From: Nostoc sp. KVJ3
GTDB taxonomy: Bacteria; Cyanobacteriota; Cyanobacteriia; Cyanobacteriales; Nostocaceae
Length of the DNA stretch: 64,000 nucleotides
Direction of reading: 5' to 3'
Assembly: GCF_026127265.1 (NCBI RefSeq)
Contig: NZ_WWFG01000002.1
Location: forward strand, 62,001 to 126,000
A program made the translations under genes and the position numbers. Within the stretch, counting starts at the first letter, position 1. Every line of letters begins with the position of its first letter. The notes below the pieces were generated by a model. The model made no database searches. It saw nothing but the letters and a program-made list of their open reading frames with translations, and was not told the origin of the DNA. This document shows, one piece after another, positions 46,059 to 54,794 of the stretch.

Positions 46059-47186
46059 TTAATGCGCTTTGGCAGCCGCACCGGGTTTTGCACCTGCTGC
46101 CTGGGGTGGTACAGAAGTACCGATAAGACGTTGAATTTCATCTGGCTTAGAAGTTTTAGACATCGCCGCTTCAAAGGAAATCGTTCCTGCTTTGTAAAAA
46201 TCAGCTAAAACCTTCTCCAGAGTTTGCATCCCCAATTTGCCACCAGTTTGGATGGCTGAGTAAATTTGAGCTGTTTTGCCTTCTCTAATCAAGTTGGAAA
46301 TAGCGGGAGTCACAATCAGAATTTCTTGAGCCATCACCCGACCATATTCACCAGGTTTAGGGCTTTTCTTGGACACCAAGGTTTGGCTAAATACCGCCAC
46401 TAATGAGTTAGACAACTGCACCCGCACCTGGGTTTGTCTTTCATGGGGGAAAACGTCAATAATCCGGTCAACTGTCTGGGCGGCGGAACTGGTATGTAGC
46501 GTACCAAATACCAAGTGTCCTGTTTCTGCTGCGGAAATCGCCAAAGAAATCGTTTCCAAATCGCGCATTTCTCCTACCAGAACAATATCTGGATCTTCCC
46601 GTAAAGCTGCTTTCAAGGCATTAGCAAAACTCTTAGTATCTTCACCCAGTTGTCGTTGGTGAACCAAACTTTTAATTGGTTCATAGACAAATTCAATTGG
46701 GTCTTCCACCGTTAAAATATGCTCTGCCTTGGTGCGGTTAATCAAGTCAATCATCGCCGCTAGGGTAGTTGTCTTCCCGGAACCTGTAGGGCCTGTCACC
46801 AGAATCAGTCCTCTGGGCTTATCTGTCATTTCCCGCACGATATCTGGCAGACCTAATTTTTCAAAGTTAGGAATCTTAGAACTTAATGCCCGTAAGCAAG
46901 CAGCATAAGAACCACGTTCTTTATAGACATTGACCCGAAAGCGTGCCAAACCCTTAACACCATAAGAACAATCCAATTCCCAGTTTTGTTCTAAGGTTTT
47001 ACGTTGGGTGTTGTTGAGCATACTAAAAATCAGCCTTTGACATTGATCGGCTGTCAATATATGCTCACCTATGGGGGTGAGTTTGCCACTGATGCGGAAA
47101 TAGGGAGGCAAACCTGCGGATAAATGCATATCCGAGCCACCCAGTTCAATCAACTGCTCCATCAAGTCTTCAATCATCATTTCCAT
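46059..47186 (-). CDS. pilT: Type IV pilus retraction ATPase PilT
   Basis: PilT is the hexameric ATPase that powers pilus retraction and twitching. The 375-aa protein has the N-terminal PAS-like domain (MHLSAGLPPYFRISGKL), Walker A GPTGSGKTTTLAAMIDL near 130, the Asp box ILTVEDPIEF, Walker B DIVLVGEMRDLETI, the His box GHLVFGTLHTSSA and the retraction motif ISNLIREGK near 300. The C-terminus carries an Ala/Pro-rich tail. It is second in the pilB-pilT-pilC operon. A GGAAG precedes the ATG. Confidence 0.97.
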   Translation of the reverse strand: MEMMIEDLMEQLIELGGSDMHLSAGLPPYFRISGKLTPIGEHILTADQCQRLIFSMLNNTQRKTLEQNWELDCSYGVKGLARFRVNVYKERGSYAACLRALSSKIPNFEKLGLPDIVREMTDKPRGLILVTGPTGSGKTTTLAAMIDLINRTKAEHILTVEDPIEFVYEPIKSLVHQRQLGEDTKSFANALKAALREDPDIVLVGEMRDLETISLAISAAETGHLVFGTLHTSSAAQTVDRIIDVFPHERQTQVRVQLSNSLVAVFSQTLVSKKSPKPGEYGRVMAQEILIVTPAISNLIREGKTAQIYSAIQTGGKLGMQTLEKVLADFYKAGTISFEAAMSKTSKPDEIQRLIGTSVPPQAAGAKPGAAAKAH

Positions 47187-47259
47187 AGTTTTGCTTCCTT
47201 GTAATATTTGTTATTTGTTTAAATGTTACTAACCATCAACTAATGACCAATGCCCAGTC

Positions 47260-49266
47260 TTAAAACCGAGATGTCATACAGTAGGGACAATCCAACCATT
47301 CTTGTTTCAATGTGGCCTGACAACTCCGGCAGGTAAGACCAGTCTTGCGTTTGGCTTTTAACTCTGCTTCCAAACCAGTATCGGTAAACGTCACTCGTTC
47401 TACTTCTTCTAGAGTGGTGGAACCTTCGCGCACTAAGTCCAAACTGTAAGCCAGCAAGGTTTTCATCCCCTCTTCTATTGCCACTTCCTTGATGCGTTCC
47501 GTGGGTGCATCTTCGTTGATGAGAGTTTGCAGGTTTTCGGTGACTCGCATGACTTCATAAACACCACAACGCCCTTTGTAGCCGCCGCCATTACATTTTG
47601 GGCAAAGCTGATTTTTGGTTTTGGCATCTGCGATCGCTTCTAATGTCAAAGTGTTAGCTTTATAGAAAGTGACTCCCACATCTGAGGAAGCTGATAGACC
47701 ATAACGAGCCAGTTCCTCGGTTGTAGGAGTGTAGGGAATCCGACACTCAGAACATACCCGCCGCACCAAACGTTGAGCTAGAACGCCAATTAGGGAACTA
47801 GAAACCATGAAAGGCTCAATGCCCATTTCTCCCAAACGAGCGATCGCACCTGGGGCATCATTGGTATGTAAGGTAGTTAATACTAAGTGACCGGTCAAGG
47901 CAGCCTCAATTGCGGTTTTTGCCGTTTCCTTATCCCGCGTTTCACCCACCAGTAGCACATCTGGATCTTGTCGCAAGAAAGCCCGCAGAGCCGTAGCAAA
48001 ATCCAGCCCTTTTTCTCGAATTACTTGTACTTGAGTAATCCCTGGAAGACTGTACTCAATTGGGTCTTCTACAGTACTGATATTAATTCCGGGATCGTTC
48101 TTTTCTGAGAGTGCAGAATACAGCGAGGTTGTTTTCCCAGAACCAGTTGGCCCAGTTACCAAAATTAGACCAAAGGGACGGCTAACCATATCCTGGACAA
48201 TACGTAAAGTCTCTGGATCGGTAATTAACTTATTCAATCCCAGTTGGGTGGAAGAGTTATCCAAAATCCGCAGCACCACCTTTTCCCCGTAGCGGCTGGG
48301 TAAGGTATTCACCCGGAAATCCACCTTACGTCCCTCAAACATCCGCCGGATACGTCCATCTTGGGGTAGACGGCGTTCCGCAATGTCTAGATTGGAGATG
48401 ATTTTAAATCGGGCTGTCACTGCCGGGATAATTTTTTTCGGTAGGGGATCGAAAGCTTCCTTCAGTACGCCATCTTTGCGAAAGCGAATGCGTAAGTTTT
48501 CTTCTTGCGGTTCGATATGAATATCAGAAACACCTTCATGCAAGGCTTTAGCCAAGATTCTGTTGACTAGGTTGATAACTGGGGCATCCTCTGCACCCTT
48601 CATCGCTGCCCCTAAATCGGCCTCCATTTCTTCAGGAGCATCAGAAATATCGAGATTTCCGAGGTTTTCTAAATCCTGATTAATATCTGTAAACTTTGCT
48701 TGATCCAGGTGCTTTTGCCGAACAGCCATTTCATCCAGATATTGGTTGATTAGCTGCTGGTAGTCTTCCTGTGTAATCACCATGCGTTGTAACACCAAGC
48801 CTTGAGGACGCAAGATGCGGTTTAGGTCATCGGAAGCCTCAAGATTATCTGGAGCGACCATTGCCACTAAAACTGAAGGGGGGGTTTGATCTTCGTTTTT
48901 TGACAGCGGTACTAAACGATGGCGACGGCAGATATCCACTGGAATGAGGGTTTCAATCAGGTTCCCCATCATTGTGTTGCCAACGGAGTTGACTTCCGGA
49001 TCGAGGAATTCAACTCCGTATAGTATTTTAAGTTCAAATAGCTGCTGTTTTTTGTATTGCCTGAGCAACTCAGGTGATAGTTGTTGTCCAGTAATTGACT
49101 CTAGTACTTCCGTTAAGGGTCGGCCAGATTTGCGGCTTTCAATTAGTGCCTGTCTCATCTGTTCGGTATTGACATAGCCAGATTGCACTAGCTTGTTGCC
49201 AAAGGGCGAAAACTCTGTTCTGGTAGTTAGAGCGGTACTGCGCCGTTGTGGTGACGAGTAAGTCAT
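47260..49266 (-). CDS. pilB: Type IV pilus extension ATPase PilB (GspE family)
   Basis: PilB powers pilus assembly at the inner membrane. The 668-aa protein has an N-terminal MshEN/T2SSE-N region (about 10-170), then the ATPase: Walker A GPTGSGKTTSLYSALSEK near 375, the Asp box ISTVEDPIEY, Walker B DVLLVGETRDKETA and the His box GHLVLTTLHTNDA. A tetracysteine zinc motif (CSECRIPY near 503 and CPKCNGGG near 556) follows. Unlike most PilB proteins it ends with a second cysteine pair set (CRSCQATLK ... CPYC, about 647-665), a rubredoxin-like zinc ribbon. It is the first gene of the operon, with its own ATG start. Confidence 0.95.
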   Translation of the reverse strand: MTYSSPQRRSTALTTRTEFSPFGNKLVQSGYVNTEQMRQALIESRKSGRPLTEVLESITGQQLSPELLRQYKKQQLFELKILYGVEFLDPEVNSVGNTMMGNLIETLIPVDICRRHRLVPLSKNEDQTPPSVLVAMVAPDNLEASDDLNRILRPQGLVLQRMVITQEDYQQLINQYLDEMAVRQKHLDQAKFTDINQDLENLGNLDISDAPEEMEADLGAAMKGAEDAPVINLVNRILAKALHEGVSDIHIEPQEENLRIRFRKDGVLKEAFDPLPKKIIPAVTARFKIISNLDIAERRLPQDGRIRRMFEGRKVDFRVNTLPSRYGEKVVLRILDNSSTQLGLNKLITDPETLRIVQDMVSRPFGLILVTGPTGSGKTTSLYSALSEKNDPGINISTVEDPIEYSLPGITQVQVIREKGLDFATALRAFLRQDPDVLLVGETRDKETAKTAIEAALTGHLVLTTLHTNDAPGAIARLGEMGIEPFMVSSSLIGVLAQRLVRRVCSECRIPYTPTTEELARYGLSASSDVGVTFYKANTLTLEAIADAKTKNQLCPKCNGGGYKGRCGVYEVMRVTENLQTLINEDAPTERIKEVAIEEGMKTLLAYSLDLVREGSTTLEEVERVTFTDTGLEAELKAKRKTGLTCRSCQATLKQEWLDCPYCMTSRF

Positions 49267-49637
49267 AAATGAGCGAATGAGTAGGGGAACCTCTGCTTAA
49301 AGTATTCCCCTACTGTGAGATAGAATTCTCATTTCTCCAAAAAGTCCTGAGTCACGTCGCTTTGCTCCGAATTAAAAATTAAAAATTCAAAATATTTTCA
49401 AATAAGATGAGGGGCGAGTCACATTCAGCGATAATATTGCAAATTACTCGTTCGGGTTCCCGCCTTAATGGTGTCTGGGCTAACGTGTTCACCATTTGTC
49501 ACAATAAGAAAATGGTTACATCAGTTCCAGAAACTTGTCGGCAACAAAATCAGCCTTAGTTGCAAATCGTGGATGACGACGGTTGCAAACTATGGAGATC
49601 CACTGCCATCAATAGCATTTGGAATGAGTAGACAATA
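49267..49637. other. Divergent intergenic region between pilB and grpE
   Basis: Both promoters should lie here. I looked for a CIRCE heat-shock operator (TTAGCACTC with its inverted partner) in front of grpE and did not see one. No repeat or RNA was recognised. Confidence 0.45.
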
Positions 49638-50384
49638 ATGGATGAAAATAAACAGATAAACAATACAAGCCAGCAATTGGGTGAACCAACAGAGGTAAAG
49701 CAAGCAATGAAGAGTGACTTCCCAGGCCAAATTAATTTCAATGAATCTGGCAGCGAGGTGACAGAACAAGTGGCAGCCCAAACAAATGTATCGGGGGATA
49801 CGGCTACTATCAATCCAGAAAATAGCGTCGCTGCAACTGAGAAAACTGAAGTGGAAAGGGCAGCTTTGGCAGAACTGACACAACAAATCGAGTCCCTCAA
49901 AACGCAACTAGAAGAACGTAGTACTCAATATATGCGGATTGCCGCTGATTTTGAGAATTACCGTAAACGCACTAGTAAAGAAAAAGAAGAGCTAGAGACG
50001 CTGATGAAGCGGAACACGATTCTGGAATTGCTGCCAGTGGTCGATAACTTTGAGCGGGCGCGATCGCACCTCAAACCACAATCGGACGGCGAAATGACCA
50101 TGCACAAAAGCTACCAAGGCGTTTACAAACAATTAGTAGATAGCCTCAAGCGTTTGGGTGTATCACCAATGCGTCCTGAAGGTCAAGAATTCGATCCTAA
50201 CCTCCATGAAGCAGTAATGCGGGAACCTACGGATGAACATCCTGAAGGAACAGTGTTAGAAGAGTTAGTGCGCGGATATTACTTGGGCGATCGCGTGTTG
50301 CGCCATGCAATGGTCAAAGTAGCTGCTCCAAAGGAAGATACACCTTCTACGGAGGAAGATCAGTCGAGTCAAGCCTTCAGTTAA
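49638..50384 (+). CDS. grpE: Nucleotide exchange factor GrpE
   Basis: GrpE releases ADP from DnaK and so drives the chaperone cycle. The 248-aa protein has a long acidic and disordered N-terminus (1-75), a dimerising helix (about 78-115: LAELTQQIESLKTQLEERST), the signature region (FENYRKRTSKEKEE ... LLPVVDNFERA), and a beta-rich wing (about 175-225, FDPNLHEAVMREPTDEHPEGTV, LGDRVLRHAMVKVA). The N-terminus is longer than in E. coli, as usual in cyanobacteria. It is followed by dnaK on the same strand after 226 bp. Confidence 0.97.
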   Translation: MDENKQINNTSQQLGEPTEVKQAMKSDFPGQINFNESGSEVTEQVAAQTNVSGDTATINPENSVAATEKTEVERAALAELTQQIESLKTQLEERSTQYMRIAADFENYRKRTSKEKEELETLMKRNTILELLPVVDNFERARSHLKPQSDGEMTMHKSYQGVYKQLVDSLKRLGVSPMRPEGQEFDPNLHEAVMREPTDEHPEGTVLEELVRGYYLGDRVLRHAMVKVAAPKEDTPSTEEDQSSQAFS

Positions 50385-50610
50385 GCTGTAGTCGCTCGTC
50401 TCACTGACCAAAAGTGCCTGGGTTCTAGCAAGGACGAGCATCGCGTACCTAGACAAGGACAAGGCTTTGGATAATTTTCTGTGTTTCAACTTCTCTTTTG
50501 CTACTAGCAACAGGGGTTACACAGATGTTATCCGCTAGCCTTGGTTCTTAGTAAAAAAGTTATTCCGCGACATATTACAGCAGAAAGACTCAGTAAAAAT
50601 ACTGGCGAAT

Positions 50611-52569
50611 ATGGGAAAAGTTATTGGGATTGACTTAGGCACTACTAACAGTTGCGTCGCAGTTTTGGAGGGCGGTCAACCACTGGTGATCTCCAATTCT
50701 GAAGGCGGACGAACTACTCCAAGTATTGTGGGATTTGGCAAGAGTGGCGATCGCTTGGTTGGTCAATTGGCAAAGCGCCAAGCCGTAACCAATGCCGAAA
50801 ACACAATTTATAGTATTAAACGATTCATCGGGCGGCGTTGGGAAGACACTGAAGTAGAACGCGATCGCGTCCCCTACAACTGCATTAAAGGTCGAGATGA
50901 TACCGTTGATGTGCAAATTCGCTCAAAAAATTATACGCCACAAGAACTATCCGCGATGATCCTACAAAAGCTGAAGCAGGATGCGGAAAACTTCTTGGGT
51001 GAGGAAGTCACGCAAGCAGTGATCACCGTACCTGCATATTTTACAGATGCTCAAAGACAAGCCACTAAAGATGCTGGCACAATTGCCGGATTAGAAGTTC
51101 TGCGAATCATCAATGAACCAACATCTGCGGCTTTAGCTTTTGGATTAGATAAACAAGACCAAGAGCAACTAATATTAGTCTTCGACTTAGGAGGCGGTAC
51201 TTTCGACGTATCGATCCTGCAACTTGGGGATGGCGTTTTTGAAGTTAAGGCAACTTGTGGTAACAACCACTTGGGTGGAGACGACTTTGATAATGCGATC
51301 GTGCTTTGGCTGATGGAACGCTTCCAAGAACAAGAGAAAATTGACCTTTCTAAAGATAAGATGGCACTGCAACGCCTACGGGAAGCAGCAGAAAAGGCAA
51401 AAATTGAACTCTCCAGCATGGTGAATACCTCCATCAATTTGCCCTTTATCACGGCTGACGACACCGGGCCAAAGCATCTGGAGATGGAACTGGGCCGCTC
51501 TAAATTTGAAGAGCTTGCAGGACAATTAATTGAAGCTACCATCGAACCGATGATCCAAGCACTCAAAGATGCGGATCTCAAACCAGCAGCCATAGATCGG
51601 ATTATTTTAGTAGGTGGTTCTACCCGTATCCCCGCAGTTCAAAATGCGCTGATTAAGTTTTTCAACGGCAAAGCTCCCGATCGCTCTATCAATCCTGACG
51701 AAGCAGTAGCATTGGGAGCAGCGATCCAAGCAGGTGTGTTGGGTGGCGAAGTCGATAATCTCTTACTATTGGATATCACCCCTTTGTCCTTGGGAATCGA
51801 AACCTTGGGTGAAGTGTTCACCAAAATTATTGAACGCAACACCACAATTCCTACCAGTAAGTCACAAATTTTTTCCACAGCAGTTGATGGACAAACCTCG
51901 GTAGAAATTCATATTCTCCAAGGTGAACGAGCAATGTCACGAGATAACAAAAGTCTCGGCAAGTTTCTGCTAGCAGGAATTCCGCCATCGCCCCGTGGTG
52001 TGCCGCAAATTGAAGTATCCTTTGAAATCGATGTCAACGGCATCCTGAAGGTTTCTGCCCAAGACAAAGGCACAGGTAGAGAACAGAGTATCAGAATTAC
52101 CAATACAGGTGGCTTGAGTACTAACGAAGTCGAACGGATGCGCCAAGAAGCCGAACTGTTTTCCGAAGAAGATAGAAGACGCAAAGAACTGGTTGAACTC
52201 AGAAACCAAGCAGATAATCTGTTATTCAGTTACGAATCCACCATCAAGGATAATGGCAACTTTATCGGCGAGCAGATGAAAACCTTAGCCAGTGAAAAAG
52301 TTTCACAACTTCAAGCTGCAATGATTGACTCCAGCATCTCCACAGTAGAATTTAAGCAGCGCTTAGATGACTTCCAACAAACCCTTTTTGCAATCGGTGC
52401 TGATGTCTACAATCGAGCTAACAGCCAAAGTGATGAAATTGAGAAGGATTCAGCTAGTCTCTTTACCCCAGAGGTAGACTCACCAATGAATGGCACATTA
52501 ATACCACAATTTAACTTTGATTTTGACGAAGAAAGTACCGCACAGGTTGATTATGAGGCCATAGATTAG
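50611..52569 (+). CDS. dnaK: Hsp70 chaperone DnaK
   Basis: The 652-aa chaperone has the ATPase domain (1-385) with IGIDLGTTNSCVAVLEGG, the phosphate-2 loop ILVFDLGGGTFDVSIL and the adenosine motif ILVGGSTRIPAVQ. The substrate-binding domain (about 390-540) includes LSLGIETLGEVFTKIIERNT and IEVSFEIDVNGILKVSA. A helical lid and a short acidic tail complete it. The tail lacks the eukaryotic EEVD. It works with the flanking GrpE and DnaJ. The cell probably has other dnaK copies, as most cyanobacteria do; this one sits in the classic cluster. Confidence 0.98.
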   Translation: MGKVIGIDLGTTNSCVAVLEGGQPLVISNSEGGRTTPSIVGFGKSGDRLVGQLAKRQAVTNAENTIYSIKRFIGRRWEDTEVERDRVPYNCIKGRDDTVDVQIRSKNYTPQELSAMILQKLKQDAENFLGEEVTQAVITVPAYFTDAQRQATKDAGTIAGLEVLRIINEPTSAALAFGLDKQDQEQLILVFDLGGGTFDVSILQLGDGVFEVKATCGNNHLGGDDFDNAIVLWLMERFQEQEKIDLSKDKMALQRLREAAEKAKIELSSMVNTSINLPFITADDTGPKHLEMELGRSKFEELAGQLIEATIEPMIQALKDADLKPAAIDRIILVGGSTRIPAVQNALIKFFNGKAPDRSINPDEAVALGAAIQAGVLGGEVDNLLLLDITPLSLGIETLGEVFTKIIERNTTIPTSKSQIFSTAVDGQTSVEIHILQGERAMSRDNKSLGKFLLAGIPPSPRGVPQIEVSFEIDVNGILKVSAQDKGTGREQSIRITNTGGLSTNEVERMRQEAELFSEEDRRRKELVELRNQADNLLFSYESTIKDNGNFIGEQMKTLASEKVSQLQAAMIDSSISTVEFKQRLDDFQQTLFAIGADVYNRANSQSDEIEKDSASLFTPEVDSPMNGTLIPQFNFDFDEESTAQVDYEAID

Positions 52570-52646
52570 GGTATGGGGAACGGGGCAGAGGGCAGGAGAG
52601 AATACCCAAGGGAGCAACGCGAAAAAGTGAGATCCTCGTGAAATAG

Positions 52647-52700
52647 GCAGGGGGAGCAGGGGGAGCAGGGGGAGCAGGGGGAGCAGGGGGAGCAGGGGGA
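52647..52700. repeat. 9-bp tandem repeat (GCAGGGGGA)x6
   Basis: Six perfect copies of GCAGGGGGA lie downstream of dnaK. It is the reverse complement of the unit at 16374-16411, and the two together suggest one repeat family spread over the genome. Confidence 0.88.
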
Positions 52701-52964
52701 GTAAAGAGGCAAATAAGCGTATTTTTTACGACCGTTACAGATTGCTTCTACACTTATTTCTTTCTCTTCCCCTGCCTCCCCTGCCTCAAGAGCTTACCCA
52801 TCTCACTGTTAGAGCATTGCTCCCATACCCAATGCCCCATTCCCAATTCCTAAGTTGCAGATTTTTATTAAGACACTTTAATATATCTAAGTTATTCATT
52901 ATAAATTTTAGTGAAGTTTCACAAGACCCTAGCGGTTTGCTAGATTGTAGAAGCAAATTACTGT

Positions 52965-53148
52965 GGGCTAGTAAGCCAGTTCAGATGCACTTCCAGTGCA
53001 TAGGGGTGGTTTTCCACACCTAATGGTGCGGCTAGCCCCTCTAGTTGATGGGCGGGGTTTTCCTCTCCTAAGTAGCACAATTGTAAAAGAGACAGAGGAC
53101 TCGGCAGTGAGAAGTCTGAGCAGAGGCTTCCCCCTGCTGCTAACTTCT
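52965..53148. other. Candidate structured RNA or repeat between dnaK and dnaJ
   Basis: GGGCTAG (52965-52971) pairs with CTAGCCC (53032-53038). Enclosed are a hairpin with arms ATGCACT and AGTGCAT (52985-53001) and a second hairpin AGGGGTGG-TTTT-CCACACCT (53002-53021), making a cloverleaf-like fold of about 74 bases. A further hairpin, AGAAGT ... ACTTCT, lies at 53110-53148 with AGCAG/CTGCT inside. It lacks the T-arm consensus of a tRNA. It could be a regulatory leader of dnaJ or another inverted-repeat element. The rest of the 52570-53406 gap is featureless apart from the 9-bp array. Confidence 0.45.
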
Positions 53149-53406
53149 ATAGCTTTTGTCGTCTCCCACGAGGAAAGCATCTGTTGCTGAAAATTTGTCG
53201 GTGATTTTTGTAAAAGGTAAAGGGTAAAATCAGTTATTAACAAAAATTAATTTTATCTTCTGCCTACTCTCCGGCAAGCCACCCTCTAAAGGATACTGTG
53301 TTGCTTCTTCCATATCTGTAGGCAAAACGCTTTTCCCTAGGGTAGCAAGTGACCGTGATATTCTACTGCATTCCGCTTTCTTCCTTCTAACTTTTACCTT
53401 TGCTAT

Positions 53407-54537
53407 ATGGCCCGCGACTATTATGAAATCCTGGGTGTCTCTCGTGACACCGACAAAGAAGAAATCAAACAAGCCTATCGCCGTTTAGCCCGGAAGTATC
53501 ACCCAGATGTGAACAAAGAACCGGGGGCGGAGGATCGCTTTAAAGAAATTAACCGCGCTTATGAAGTACTCTCAGAACCAGAAACCCGCGCTCGTTACGA
53601 TCGCTTCGGGCCAGAGGGTGTCTCAGGTGCTGCTGGCGCGGGCTTCCAAGATGTGGGCGATATGGGTGGATTTGCCGATATCTTTGAAAGCATTTTTAGT
53701 GGCTTCGCTGGCGGTATGGGTAGTCCCACGCAACAAAGACGGCGCAGTGGGCCTGCAAGAGGTGATGACCTGCGGCTAGACCTGAAGTTAGACTTTCGGG
53801 AAGCGGTATTTGGCGGTGAAAAAGAAATTCGGATTTCCCATTTAGAAAATTGTGAAGTCTGTAGCGGTTCTGGTGCTAAACCTGGAACCCGCCCCCGGAC
53901 TTGTTCGACTTGTAGCGGATCGGGTCAAGTCCGTCGTGTCACGAGAACACCCTTTGGCAGTTTCACCCAAGTCTCGACTTGTCCCACCTGTAATGGGACA
54001 GGGATGGTAATTGAAGATAAGTGTGATGCGTGTGATGGGAAGGGTGCAAATCAAGTCACCAAGAAACTCAAAATTACCATTCCGGCTGGGGTGGATAATG
54101 GCACACGCCTACGAATTTCTAGTGAAGGAGATGCTGGTCAACGTAGTGGGCCTCCTGGGGATTTATACGTTTATTTGTTCGTAAATGAGGATGACGAATT
54201 CCAACGTGATGGCATTAATATCCTTTCAGAAATCAAAGTTAGCTACCTGCAAGCGATTTTAGGTTGTCGGTTAGAAGTAAATACGGTAGATGGGCCGGTG
54301 GAACTGATTATCCCATCTGGAACCCAGCCTAATACGGTGATGAAGTTGGAAAATCGCGGTGTACCTCGGTTGGGTAATCCTGTCAGTCGTGGGGATCACA
54401 TGCTGAACGTATTAATTGATATTCCCAACAAAGTCACCCCAGAGGAGAGGGAACTTTTGGAGAAGCTGGCTAAAATTAAGGGAGATCGTACTGGTGAAGG
54501 CGGTCTAGGAGGATTTTTGGGAAATTTATTTAAGTAA
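53407..54537 (+). CDS. dnaJ: Hsp40 co-chaperone DnaJ
   Basis: This is a type I DnaJ of 376 residues: J domain (1-70) with the HPD motif in KYHPDVNKE, a Gly-rich region (about 75-115) and the zinc domain with four CxxCxGxG units (CEVCSGSG, CSTCSGSG, CPTCNGTG, CDACDGKG) between about 145 and 215. The C-terminal client-binding domains run to about 350. It delivers clients to DnaK and stimulates its ATPase. The stop codon overlaps the start of the tusA-like gene (TAATG). Confidence 0.98.
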   Translation: MARDYYEILGVSRDTDKEEIKQAYRRLARKYHPDVNKEPGAEDRFKEINRAYEVLSEPETRARYDRFGPEGVSGAAGAGFQDVGDMGGFADIFESIFSGFAGGMGSPTQQRRRSGPARGDDLRLDLKLDFREAVFGGEKEIRISHLENCEVCSGSGAKPGTRPRTCSTCSGSGQVRRVTRTPFGSFTQVSTCPTCNGTGMVIEDKCDACDGKGANQVTKKLKITIPAGVDNGTRLRISSEGDAGQRSGPPGDLYVYLFVNEDDEFQRDGINILSEIKVSYLQAILGCRLEVNTVDGPVELIIPSGTQPNTVMKLENRGVPRLGNPVSRGDHMLNVLIDIPNKVTPEERELLEKLAKIKGDRTGEGGLGGFLGNLFK

Positions 54538-54794
54538 TGATGCCCTCTTCTCTTTTAACTCCTGATGCTCAACTTGATTTACGTGGCACCCCTTGCCCGA
54601 TTAATTTTGTGCGGACAAAACTACGTCTGGAAAAAATGCCATTGGGAGGTTTGCTAGAAGTCTGGCTAGACCCTGGTGAGCCGATTGAGCAGGTTCCTGA
54701 TAGTCTGACAATGGCAGGTTATCAGGTTGAAGAAATTATAGACTGCACCAGTTATTTTTCTCTGTTAGTGCGCCGTCCAGTTGCTAGCCAATGA
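54537..54794 (+). CDS. TusA/SirA-like sulfur carrier protein
   Basis: The 85-aa protein shows the family core LDLRGTPCPINFVRTKLRLEKM, with the persulfide-carrying Cys in the CPxP-like motif (CPIN here), and then the strand-helix pattern of the two-layer fold (GLLEVWLDPGEPIEQVPDSL). In bacteria such proteins relay sulfur for tRNA thiolation or other pathways. The second Pro of the CPxP motif is replaced by Asn at the next position. The start overlaps the dnaJ stop by one base and its stop overlaps rsgA by four bases, so dnaJ, this gene and rsgA form one translationally coupled operon. Confidence 0.85.
   Translation: MMPSSLLTPDAQLDLRGTPCPINFVRTKLRLEKMPLGGLLEVWLDPGEPIEQVPDSLTMAGYQVEEIIDCTSYFSLLVRRPVASQ

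Noticed and set aside
49267..49637. CIRCE operator in front of grpE
   Set aside because: The TTAGCACTC inverted repeat was looked for and not found.
52965..53038. tRNA gene
   Set aside because: The closing 7-bp stem and size fit, but there is no GTTCGA T-arm, no 7-base anticodon loop and the hairpins are in wrong positions.
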